This document shows positions 1 through 10,745 of a stretch of 64,000 bases of DNA, one piece after another. The first letter of the stretch is position 1; each line of letters starts with the position of its first letter. Both the position numbers and the translations under genes were made by a program. The DNA is from Phlebiopsis flavidoalba (taxonomy: Eukaryota > Basidiomycota > Agaricomycetes > Polyporales > Phanerochaetaceae): positions 1-64,000 of the forward strand of contig JAOCPU010000045.1 in NCBI GenBank assembly GCA_035772785.1. Direction: 5' to 3'. The notes beneath the pieces were generated by a model, which saw nothing but the letters and a program-made list of their open reading frames with translations, ran no database searches and was not told the DNA's origin.

Positions 1-469
1 TATATAGTATACTAATATAATTTAATAAATGTACCAGAAAAGTGTGAATAATAAATAAAATAATCGGGCAGCGGCCGGGGCGGCTCCATATAAAGCATCC
101 AGTCGGTGAGGCGCTACTGCTGCAGTGAGCGGTTGAAATGCGGAAAACCCCTAGCTCGAATTTCCTCTTCCGCATCCTAGGCTCACGCGGTGTATCGAGG
201 CGAACGGCGCGCGTGAACGACCAGCCAGGGCGTCATAAGCTTGAACGTCCGGCTTTTCCATAGAGTGATGCGACTCATCTAGAGAACCGAATCTGAACGT
301 CCATCCCCCGCGAACGCCCGTGCTCACAGCCCTCGTTCGAAGAGATTATTGCCCTTGGTCACCCAAGTCCGAGTCCGTCCGAGCTTCAGAGTCTCCAATC
401 ATCTGGTACGTCTTCGTACCACAGCCCTCTACAGATTTTTTTTCTGGCATTTGACTTGCTGATCAGACA
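1..469. other. unassigned flank upstream of the Ca2+/H+ exchanger
   Basis: The first 60 bases are very AT-rich and the rest is mixed. I see no convincing coding sequence. This stretch should contain the promoter and perhaps the first exons of the exchanger gene that becomes recognisable from about 470. Confidence 0.4.
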
Positions 470-2049
470 GTGGTCGGCTCCAAGATCCTGGGTGACTTCG
501 CGTGCGTATATCGTCTTGGCAAGTACCCTTTTCTAGCAAACGTTATGGGCATTGCGGCTTCGTTTTGTGGCGGAACCCAAGTTATCAGAGCAAGGGGTTC
601 GGCGTTAGTGAGTGGCTCGCAGCCTTTCCAACTGGGCTCGCGGTGTCTACATAATGTCCCACGTCTTGTATGTTTGACAGGCGCAACACAGCCCAAACTC
701 ATCCGTTCGCGGTACTGTCTCCGTCATTGCGGTGCTTCTTCCGGCGGTCAATTCGCAGGTCTCTCACTTCGTCGCTGGTAGCGACATTGCCGACCCCAGG
801 AAGGGCCGTGGGATTCCTGGCTGTTAGCCACGGGCGTACGTCGCATTACGTCATCCTTCGCTCCGAGCACATTTTATTGCCAGACGCATATAGTCGGCCA
901 TTATCCTGTTGTTTAGTATGTCCAAGGTTTTCCAACAGTTTACCAAACCTATGCTGATGTGCGTAGTATATAGTCTACATCAGCTACCTCGTCTTCCAGC
1001 TCCTCTCGCACAAGAACCTCTTCCCCAGGACAAGAAACGAGGACGACTCGCAGTCGACGTCTTACTCAAACAACCCTCAGGGCTCTCTCAGGCGCAGACT
1101 GCATTGTCCCAAGACTAAGGGAGCCAATGACGAGAGAAGGCCGAAACTTCTACCAACGGCCGTCAACCCCCAAGAGACAATGTCCAGTCAATCGCATGGT
1201 ACCGCCACCGCCCCCACAGAGGCCGAACAGGAGGGATGAAGTTAAGAAGCCCATGCTCAGCTATGCCCATGACCATCGGACTTCTTGTTGTTGTCACACT
1301 GTGGTAAGTTTCACGCCACATGATGACAGAATCCGGCTGAACATATCCCCCAGATTGTTGTCTTCACTGAGGAGTTTCTGGTTGATTCAATCAACAGTCT
1401 TACGGACACTGGCCACATTAGCAAGGAATTCGTAGGTCTTGTGCTCCTGTCAATTGCTGGAAAACGCCGCAGGTATGCCTATCCAGTGCTGTACGACGTT
1501 CTGTCAATACTGACTGCGCATCGCCGCCCCGCGTCTCCCGAACGCGTAACGGGCGGTTACTGTGTCCGTCAAGGAAAAGCTAGGGTTGTAGCTGCAGGCT
1601 CCAGTATAGTTGAGTAGCGGTGATCATCTACAGCACTGCGTGGTCTGTCTGGTGGCAAGATGCCCTGATAGCTAAAATTGCTCTTTCGTCATCCGTACGT
1701 CCATTCGCGACCGCTGCGCGCATCACGCATAAGCAGTATCACTGACGTTTTGTGCCTGTGACCGACAGGTTCATCGTCGCCCTCGGATGGATAATAGGCA
1801 GGCCCCTCACGCTCCTCTTCGACCTCTACGAGTCGATTGTGCTCTTCCTCTCTAGTGGGTCCTGCATGCTGTTCCCGCTCTGTGCAGCACTCTTACGGTG
1901 CACCCGTCATTGGAAAGCTTCTTTTGCTTGGCATGCCCACCTACCGTCGTCAACTATACAGTCGCCGATGGCAAGTCAAATTAGCTGGAGGGCATGATCG
2001 TCATGTGTCCTTTACCTCATGCTTGCTGTGACGTTCTGGTATTATCCGG
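470..2049 (+). pseudogene. vacuolar Ca2+/H+ exchanger (CAX/VCX1 family), interrupted
   Basis: CAX proteins use the vacuolar proton gradient to load Ca2+ into the vacuole. Blocks typical of the family appear in order. SEQGFGV ends near 607 and is followed by a clean intron (608-680). Then come NSS..TVSVIAVLLPA (about 690-745), YISYLVFQLLSHKNL (about 975-1020) and MTIGLLVVVTLW (about 1268-1303), then an intron at 1304-1353. The next exon carries FTEEFLVDSINSL and TGHISKEFVGLVLL, followed by AVTVSVKEKL (about 1553) and AAGSSI (about 1590). FIVALGWIIGRPLTLLFD (from 1769) and YTVADGKSN (about 1953-1980) complete it, with a VTFWYYPG-type end near 2049. The reading frame must be changed several times. 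An extra A makes G-N-A-A-E into GKRR at 1461-1472, an extra G lies near 1555, and there is a stop after ADGKSN. The true start upstream of 470 and the last short exon are not resolved. The family call is firm; the single-base lesions could be sequence errors. Confidence 0.85.
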
Positions 2050-3589
2050 GTATGTTACTTTGTTCAGCTAGGCCCGTCCCATGCATCCCCGGGTTCTCAC
2101 AAGCGCGCATTGGTATGGGGGTGTCGACATCTCACAGCAGCTGGCGCAGTGTTAACTTATTAGTCCACGCAATCAACACGTTCCCCTATCGTCCTACTAT
2201 GTCACCTGTCCCTCATTTTTTGGCCCTTGGACTGTTACTACTTACTTACACTCAAGCAGACATTTACCTTATTACCCGAGTTGTATATACCCCGTTCCTT
2301 CACGCCGCCTCACGTGCGGCTTATCGTATGCCATCACCACTTTTGTAGCATGTAAAGGCTCCTATCCAATAGATGCATAGTAATCATTAGGAGCAGCGAG
2401 ATACCAAACACGTGTAGGAAGACATGAAACTCGTGTAGAACGCATGGGAACGACGGCGCAGAACCTAAAGCTTCGCTTTCACTGCGCCATAGACGAGGGT
2501 AACGGCAGCTGACGCAAGGACAACCGCGTTCCGTTCTTTCAACCTTGGTACCTGGAAACCCACAACGAATCAGCTATAGCGGAGGCGGGAGTGAACAAGG
2601 GAAGGGGACTCACCGAAAATGACCTTGCCGCCCTCCTTCCACATTCCTATGATCAAGATCTCGCCCGGGTACACGACACCTTCGAATCTGTAGGCGGAAA
2701 TGAGCGCGTTAGTTTGTCGGAAAGGGCGCCACACGCGTGAAAAGATTCCGCACCGGACTTTGATATCTGAGTATGCGCCGATCGTTTTTCAGCACGTGCT
2801 TGCCCGAGATACCGAACGCGCAGATCCTTGGACGCCCTCAGTAACCTGAAAGACCGTCTGAGCTGAATAGGGGGTTCTCGTACCATGAAGGATAGGCCGG
2901 TCAAATTCTCTTACTGCTGCGAACAGTCGCTATGATCTGCGGCGTGAATTGTGTAAGCGAGTGAACGGAGATTACTGCAAGAAGCGACGATAGGTATGAG
3001 CAGTGGCTTCGGATTGCTGCCCTGAACCTGTGCGAGAAGCGTCGGTACCCTCATGCCTGGGCTGGGCGAGCCGAAGTACATACATGTACAGCGCCGCCTG
3101 CGTAGGAGAGAGGGTTTTTTCTCTTCGTTACTAAACCACGGCATCTGGGCTGCACTTGGGTGGCGCATTAGCGGCGGTGGCGGGGGCGCCGTATAGTCTA
3201 TGGATGGGTCAGCATCCGGCTGTTACTTGAGCTAGTATGCCCAATCTGAACTTTCCCTTGCCTGTTCGCCCTGCCTCGAATGCCACACGACGAGCCCCCG
3301 ATGAACACGAGTCGACTGATTATCGAATAATCACCGGGGTGCCGCTTTTCTTCTCTTTTGTGCTCGACAATCATGGTGACTGGCCGCTGCCTTGCCTTTG
3401 TCAAGCACCTCGAGGAGGCTGTTCAGACCCGTTATTAGGGGTCGAGATCCGTCGGACGGGAGCTTTAGTACCTTCTGAGGTAAGGAGTATACTTACCGAG
3501 CCTCGTTTACGAGCTCCCTGCTGGTAGGATGATGGGGGCCTTAATGGCGAAGTATTGTTCTCCACGCAGGAGCTTTGCCTAGTAGTCAC
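2050..3589. other. no recognisable gene
   Basis: Reading frames are short and overlap on both strands, and I recognise no protein family, RNA gene or repeat. The stretch separates the end of the exchanger gene from the decayed membrane-protein copy at 3.6 kb. Confidence 0.4.
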
Positions 3590-4024
3590 ACATGAGGCTT
3601 GTCACAATGCCTAGGAGACAATTGCAAAGTCTCACAGAGTTGAAGTGTGGAAGCCAGTCCTGCATGATAGACAGAGTGCCCCAGCTAAAAACGACACTTG
3701 TGAAAGGAACTGTGAATACATTGAATGTGAGAGCAATGAGATAGACGTACCTAACGTCAGCAATAAAAAAAACCGACGATGCTGTAGTTGCAACTCCCAC
3801 ACCACAAAACACTTCAACACTGGAATCGGATGAGACACGGGACCCAAACGAGCGTGTTTGGCGAAATAGGTCGCGCTCACCTCGACCAGCGCACATGACA
3901 TCTACAACAGAGTGCTACACTGCCATCGTGAGATACACCTTTTTTTCCTCAGCAGAACAAGGAGAAAGCCCACCATGGTCATGAGTGCAGATTTGACGAG
4001 CAAAGTCGTGACAAAGTACCGCAT
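3590..4024 (-). pseudogene. seven-helix membrane protein relic, copy A
   Basis: This is the poorer of two related copies; the better one is at 17126-18024. Read on the minus strand from 4024, it starts with MRYFVTTLLV and a hydrophobic helix, which matches MRYLIATALV in copy B. Further on come the conserved FVVW motif and, after a frame change, FFIADV followed by a possible intron donor. In this expanded basidiomycete family the equivalent stretch is L-Y-R-x-F-V-V-W-x-R-N-Y followed by a helix ending in I-A-D. The R-N-Y block is shifted out of frame here. Only the first third to half of the protein is left. The function of the family is unknown; seven-helix topology suggests a receptor or transporter-like role, which is inference. 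Confidence 0.6.
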
Positions 4025-4800
4025 ATTCTTCCCTGGCGCGCTCGCCGCGCCAAAGCCTAAAAAGCACCCAGAGAGAGAGAGAACACCGCAGCCACGGATG
4101 CCCCTGCTGCGCCTAGCGTACGCCACGTGCAATGGCCGAACGCGCTCACTGTATATCACTGGCTCTCGATAACCGTGCAGAGCGGGAATCGCCTTGGTGG
4201 AGGAGCAGCGTCATGCTGTGCGATGCGGTGTAGGGGCGAGAGGCGAGAGGCAGAGGCGAGAATGGGGCGACACGAACCGTGGTCGAGGGGTAGATATGCG
4301 TGGTTGCGCGTTGGTCGGATGGTGCAAGGGCGTGTGAGGGAATGCACTAACAGGGAGCGTGCCTGTTGCGTCCGAGGGTCCCGTGCTTTGCTGCGTGATG
4401 CAACGTGTGGGCAGGCGGGAGCCTTTGCCACCGTCGAGGGCGTAGATCCCACGGTGCCGGGCAAGTATTGTGTGGGGATATGTGGAAATCGCGGTCTGAT
4501 CCAGTGCGGGGAGATGGCGTGTGGCAGGCATGCGTCCGAAGAGATAGGTGTACTATGCACCCGCTGCGTTCGAGTACGAGAGCATTCCAGCGGCTTGATA
4601 CATACTCATCTGACACCTTCTGAAATCCGGCCGCCTGATTTTCGTTTGGCAATTTGCGTAGGTAAGCTGCCTAGGACGACATTTGCTTTAGTGGTTCTTA
4701 TTAGTTCCGAAACGTTCCCATGCCGGAGACAAATCCAGTGATTGAAGCATCCCTTTGAGCAATCGAACTTTTTATTGTCTCCCCTGTCTAGACGTCAACC
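4025..4800. other. shared 5' region between the divergent copy-A pair
   Basis: This segment separates the minus-strand membrane protein from the plus-strand dehydrogenase. It resembles 18025-18939 piecewise: GA-rich runs followed by a GAACCGTGG word near 4275 and 18293, and a GAAATC(C/T)GGCCGCCT word near 4621 and 18779. It is therefore part of the duplicated block and not a gene. Confidence 0.5.
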
Positions 4801-5250
4801 GGATGGCGTCCGACGGGACAGCTCCTGAGTGTGGTACACCACAGGTTACGCCACCTCGCTCGGCTCACGGCGCGTTTTACTGAACGGCCAGCCACCCAAG
4901 CACCCTCTTCCGGCTTCGGTTAACGCCTCGTCCTTCTCCTCGTGCGCGTCGACAAGGTCATCGCGACCGCGAGCTCGCTCGCCCGCTCTCGACTTTCCAT
5001 CCTTGGGTAACTTTCCTCCTCAAGAGCTCGACGTGACGGACGGCTCGGCGTCCAGAAAGCACAAAGACAAATGTTCTTCTTCGGGCGCCTCGAAGTGCTC
5101 ATCAACAACCTTCAACACGCGAGTATCGGCGCGAAAGGCAACGCTCAAGGGCGTCGCCCGCGCGCCACATCACTGGACACAGGCCGTATTTACGCGCGGC
5201 GGGCGCAGCGGAACCCGGCGGTGATTTATTCCGAGCGCACATTTCTATTG
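4801..5250 (+). pseudogene. short-chain dehydrogenase/reductase fragment, copy A
   Basis: A 5' fragment related to the longer SDR at 18940-20215. Visible blocks are PSSGFG (glycine-rich nucleotide-binding loop) with a stop directly after it, RLVLLLVRVDKVIATA, ALDFPSLGNFPP and LDVTDGS. These match SSGSFGFGKR, RLVLILLARGDKVI, ALDFPPAENL and LDVTEGS of copy B. The following FFGRLEVLINN block corresponds to FFGRVDVLVNNAG and is in another frame. Similarity stops by about 5250, before the catalytic Tyr-x-x-x-Lys region, so this copy could not encode an enzyme even if the frameshifts were errors. Confidence 0.65.
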
Positions 5251-8200
5251 TGTAAGGCTTCCGGATCCTCCTGATTCGACGCGACAAATGTCGGCCTGTC
5301 GCATGTGCACAGGCAAAGGGATGGCACCGTGGTCGTCCTCCCCGGCAACCACTTGAACTAGGCCCGCCAAGGGTTCCCGTGAGTTACGCGCCCCCCAAGC
5401 TCACAGCGGCCTTGCTGGCGCTCCGTGCCACATAGGTGATGGTAGCTGCAATGGAACAGGGTGGAAAGGCTTGTGGGGGTCTGGTCTCGCATTAATGAAG
5501 GGGCTGGGGCGCGAACAATAATTCTTCTGGAATAAGACCACGGTAACAATACGCGGGCTGATCAGGAGACTGTTGGTAATGACATCGTGAAATGTCTTGG
5601 GGGAAAATCGTGAAAAAACAGACCCCACACAGTCGTAAGTGACAGCCCAGTATCTGCGGGCGAATAAATTTCTAGACAATTGCTTCAGTTTGTCTCGTAG
5701 GCACGTCCTTTGAGGGTTCGAGCTTTGAGGTATTTGACCAGCTCCAATATGGCATACAAGGGAATATGGCCAGCTTCTTGTTACGTTGACACAAAATTGA
5801 GTACCTTCCGCATAAGAGGTCTCGTTTTTGTGTAGTAGGATCTTGCCGAGAGCCTAGCTTCAAGCGGCTGCAACCGTTGTGAATGCAACTTTCGCAGAGA
5901 GCATCAATCGAGGGCTTGACGGCGCAATGTGATCAGCGTGAAATATGTTTAAACAGAGAGGGCTAACACCCCCAATACTCACCGGCCGTGTCTATGTCAA
6001 TCCCGCCTGCTAGCTCATAGCGTCCTCTCGACACGGCACACTTGACGCCTGTCAGTGCAGCGATGTCCATGTAATTACTGCGATTTAATACCGGACTTGT
6101 GTTTTCCTTACACCATGTAGCACCGTTACAGCTTTTGACTCCTAGGGTCGTACGTCGTTTCGTTGCTCGGAAGGTGGCTGTGCTAACGAGCAGCTAGTAG
6201 GAACGATGCAGCTATGTCTATTAGGGAGACTTTGACTTGCCGGAAGGGCCCGACGGTTGTAAAATTTCTGATTCTGAGGGCTGGCAGGCGCCGTAAGCGC
6301 GCAAAGTGTGTCGACTTCTATATTTCCTCCCTCAGGGTCCAAGCGCTGGTAGCCGTCATAGCATATACATGGCCCCACATAGGAGCACGACGGAGCACCA
6401 GAGTGGTCAGGCGGTCACAGTTGGGTGTGCCAAGGTTACAGCCTACATCGGTAGCGAACTGTCAGCCGCATATGGGAGGTTTGTGTAACTGTAACCCTCG
6501 GCTAGAGAGGCACGTTAGTGTCTGGAGGGTCAGAACTTCTTTAGAGGGCGGCTCAACGTCGCAGAATTTGCGTAAAGAAGCGCGAATCGTGGTTGCCGAG
6601 GCTAAGCATTCAAGTGCATGGGAAAGCATAGATCTTTGCATTTGGAGAGACTGAACGGGGCTGTAGCTCTGTGGGCGCGAGATTGTGGAGACAAAAAGAT
6701 TGATCGCCACCCCGCCTTTGATGCGCTTTTACCGACTTGGCCGCTTTGTGCGTAATCGAATGTCCCGGATGCAACATCAATATTCCGGACATTTCCGAGG
6801 CTCCGCGGGCCATTTCTTTCTTCCCTACCATCATAGTACTGCAGCGATCATTTATGTACCGTTCATCCAGCCTGGAGATTGCCAAGATATGGTAGGTATG
6901 GCTCCACGGAGCGTCGTGGGGAAGTCCCCATCCGGAAGGTCTTCTTTGGCATGCACGCTCCACGTTTAATGAAGGCGCACAATGCGATGTTCAGTAGGGA
7001 TGCGCACAGCCAAAACGGATTCTCACAAATCTCGTGGTTGTCCGGCCCTTCATCCATCGTCTCAGCTGCCGGGCGACATGTTGCATTTCCCTTCGAGCCA
7101 ACGCTGCTTTACGACTGGCGGCACCGAAATCTCGCTCGTCCTGTTTCTCTCCCCAACAAGCACGAACGCCGCCATTCAGACTTTCTTCTTTTCCTTTGCA
7201 TCCGAAAGCACATTGTGGCACGGCGCTCGCTCTTTGGCAAGCAAGTAAGAGCGCTAGCCCCATCGGCAACTGATCTTACTCGTTCCCCGCACTCGAGTTC
7301 ACAATGTCAGTCAGGATTGTAGTTCAACAACTGTGTCTCCACTTTTCCATTTATACCCTACTACCCCTGACGCCCTAACCATTTCCTCGGCTTCTACCCC
7401 AGCTCATCGCCTGAACCCGTTTGGTGCAAGACCTCCTTTCACGAGTGATTCGCGACCATCCCTGCGCTGAGGCTAGCACCACTCGGGGCCGACTCTCACA
7501 CGAGGACCATCATGCGGCGTGTGGTTCGTGCGATTTCTTTCGTCAAATAAGGCAGGGCTGACTTAAATACTGCGTATGCTCACTGGCGCAGGGCTAAGCG
7601 AGCAAATAAAAACTTGGGGCAAAATATGTGCGCACTTCGCGAGCGGCAGATTCCGTGCCCGTGGCTTCTTGCAGCAGTGTCTTCACTTCCTGTGATGCTC
7701 GTGTTACGCGGCTTCCCCCTCAAGGAGTGAGCGAGCGCCGGGCAAGAGGCCGTCCGTGCGTGATCCCCGACGTCAGTGTCGCATGACGTCGTCCGGTTGT
7801 GTTGGTGTGGTCGATAGGGTGAGATAAATAGTTGGAGGGAATAGGACATGAAAGGCGGGTCGGGTGCGCGATCGGGAATATATGCGTGGGTTGTTTCACG
7901 TATATTTTCCTCGGGTGGATCTGCACCAGACGGGTCCGGTCGTGCCGGAAGGCTTATCCCGGACGATCGACCAGTACTCTCGTGGGTGAAGACTCTTCAT
8001 CCAAACATAAAACTGGTCCCTGACATGTCTCATCGGCTAGCACGCCACGTCGTTTTATGTCTAACAACATGGTTTGCGTTCATCAACCTCGCTTGAATAT
8101 CCTGACTGTATATTCCCAGTCTCGGTAGCCTTGCCCACACGTCGGCCCCTTTCAGTGTACCCATTCCCTTCCCTATTTCCTACTATCAATACTGACAAAT

Positions 8201-8640
8201 ATTCTAGGCTTCGTTTGTCACACAGCAGTATTGTGACGCCGGCACGTTGCACTGTCTAGGCGTTCTCAAATGGAATGACAACCCGTAGAGTTGCTGCACA
8301 TGGACCATGGTTCGCGAGCGTGTGCTTCACGAGCCTCGCACCAGTACGGCACGCTCGCCTCGGCGCACAATATCCGCGCGGCCCAGATGAGCACGGAGGT
8401 GCGCAACGTGCTCAAGGGCTGGGATCCGGCAGGTGAATCTATACGACGGGCGTCGCTTTTGCGCCGTCCGAGGACGAGCACTGGGCGTTGAAGCAGGGCG
8501 GTGCGGCTGGGCGTGCGGCTGAGCGTACGTAGACTGGGTATATTGACGTCTTATCTATGCCGTGTAATCTAATCTGCGGCCTCAGGGGACCTGGGCGCTA
8601 CCACAGGCGCCTTACATAAGATGATGTCGCCGATTCCGGT
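5251..8640. other. no recognisable gene
   Basis: About 3.4 kb with only short conflicting reading frames. The only pattern I can point to is at 5700-5870. It resembles 27588-27770 (shared words around GACCAGCT(C/T)CAAT, GGCCAGCTTCTTGT-like and GAGGTCTCGTTT) and may be a diverged repeat or gene remnant. Confidence 0.4.
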
Positions 8641-8990
8641 TTCTGGGTTGCCCCCTGGGGTGTGCACTTGGCGAAAGTCCAGTTGTAGGGCTGGTCCGGC
8701 CGCAGGCCGGACGCCGGCGAAAAATCTGTATGATTTGGGCCCAAATTTTGACCGTTCCCTCCCCCACCCATTCCGTTCTGGGGCGGTTTGGCGAAATTTC
8801 TGGGGAGGTTTTCACCAAGCACCCCCCCCCCCCACCCCCCAGGGGAACCGAAAACCTTAATCGCTGATATCGACCAAATCGGTCGACCAACCGTGGTTAA
8901 GTGCCCGGGTCTAGCGCCCGCACTTTTTTGAACCTTCGACTTCACTTTTTTGGCTAGGCCATATTTTCATCAGCGATTATGGTTGTTATA
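8641..8990. repeat. structured non-coding block with nested inverted repeats
   Basis: Contains a perfect 8-bp stem hairpin, GTCCGGCC-GCA-GGCCGGAC (8694-8712). It also has a long C tract broken by one A (8822-8840), and an 11-bp perfect inverted repeat TAATCGCTGAT (8858-8868) / ATCAGCGATTA (8969-8979) that extends imperfectly to AACC/GGTT. Several smaller palindromes around GGTCGACC lie between the arms. The density of inverted repeats suggests a small transposon remnant. I found no clear target-site duplication, so its class is open. Confidence 0.45.
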
Positions 8991-10602
8991 AGGTCGGATC
9001 CAAAGTATAGTATATATTCGGTGTTTTATCACGTATTTAGATCGATTTTATGTGGCTATACTTACGCTTCCTGAACGAAAGTGTTCTGAGCAAGTAAACG
9101 CCCGCCGTGCCTGAGGCAGCTAGTCAGGCGCCTAAGTATGTCATGGCTGTCGTGACCGCGACTGGTCTTGCGAAACTACACACCAGCCTCAGTAGCATAG
9201 GAAACACTCTCCTTAGTAAATTAGAATGATTTGCTCACTTCAGGTATTGCTCCTGCGCTGCCACACCTTATCACTTTCCCCCTTGCAGACTATCAGCCTC
9301 TCCCGGAGACCGGCAGCATCCCAAACAGGCCCCCACTTAACCCGACGTACAAGCTCTCAACCTGAAACAACATCCCGTCTCAAAGGTTCTTCAGACTGGG
9401 ACCTTCAATCCTACCACTAGACCTCACATTGATTCCACAGCACAGTACAAACAGCTCGCCTCATAGCAGACATGACGCACAAGTGATCGGCGGTCCCGAC
9501 ATGCGCTAATGGAGGGTGCGTTTCACGGATGTAAGTTTTCTGGCTCCCCTTGGGTTACCCTCGTCCATTGTCAGGGGTCCTGATGTGGCCCGGGCGAGAC
9601 ACGTGGGGAGAGGTTGGGTCGATCCCGGCTTCCGATCTCAGATCCCAGAACGCCGAGATCTGATGGTCGTCACCACGAACGAATAGCCCGTTACTATTCA
9701 CAAATTCTAGGAGTTTGAACAAAATCATTGGAACATTTTATCTACTGTCGCATGACATACGCCCTTAGAGGGTAGCGCGGCTATGCCGTGCACGCACGGC
9801 CCTACCTGTTTATTCCGAGTTCATTAGTCCTACAAAGGCGCGTCTTAGGAGGATGCGTCTTTACAAGGGGGCCTGCGTACTGCGAGCGCCGGACATCATC
9901 TTGTGTGAAGCGTCCCATGCCGTTCTCCGAACAGCTGGGACCCCGTGACCACACACCCCATCGCTCGTGCGGTGGAAATGGTTCTTGCGTCGAAGATACA
10001 GCGAATAACTATCATTCGACTCATGTTCACTGCAAAGATTCAGAGGATTAGTGCTATAAATCGAGCAGTAGAGCATAAAGCTTTCTCACGACCTCTGACC
10101 CGGGAGCCTGCATAGGCTCGGCGTAAGAGCCAGACACGCTAATGTTGCTTTCAGGCTATGACGCTAATTTTATCGCTCGTTTGTGTTCGATGGGCTTATG
10201 ACTTTGTCATGTTTTCAGCGTTATAACTTGGTGACAAGGTAATAAGTTGTATATGCAGCAGCGAGGGTACCTGCTTGGTGGTGCTTGAGGTCCTAGTCAC
10301 GGTGTGGTCGTTTTACCCCCCCAAGGGGCAAGATGATGTCGGCGCCTGCAGCAAGCGCCATCCAGTGCAGGCGCCTTGGACTTTACGGCTAAATATATTA
10401 CACGGTGAAATTATTTCAATGGCGATCGCTCGAGAATCGAGAACGTCCCAAAAGCGGCGATGAGTTCGACGCACAGTCGTCAGTGCCTTCGCACTGTCCA
10501 AACGATGTTGAGTACCAGGGATAGGCCATCATGTATATCTCAATATAAAGTATAAAGTCGATTACACGGCACGCCCCAGACATCACACCATCCTCATAAG
10601 AC
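8991..10602. other. no recognisable gene
   Basis: Short, mutually overlapping reading frames only. No family, tRNA or repeat could be supported here. Confidence 0.4.
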
Positions 10603-10623
10603 ATGGACTTCGCCGCCGTACCT

Positions 10624-10745
10624 GAGTCTATATACTCAACCCCAGTCCAACCCCGTCCGTCTACGGCCCATGGGGCCAACGCGTCTACACCCGTAGGGCA
10701 CCATCCCGCGTCTACGCCAGTGGGGCCGACCCCGCGTCTACGCCC
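10624..10745. repeat. minisatellite with GCGTCTACGCC core
   Basis: Three copies of a 26-27 bp unit begin with GCGTCTAC at 10681, 10708 and 10734; on the plus strand they read A-S-T-P-V-G. Just before lie CCG-TCTA-CGG (10657-10666) and GAGT-CTATAT-ACTC (10624-10637). Two of the GCGTCTAC copies are themselves mini-hairpins, GCG-TCTA-CGC (10708-10717, 10734-10743). The same stem-TCTA-stem theme, on the other strand, dominates the hairpin array at 15395-15584. Confidence 0.6.

Noticed and set aside
4071..4085. GAGAGA microsatellite
   Set aside because: Only about seven dinucleotides long; not remarkable.
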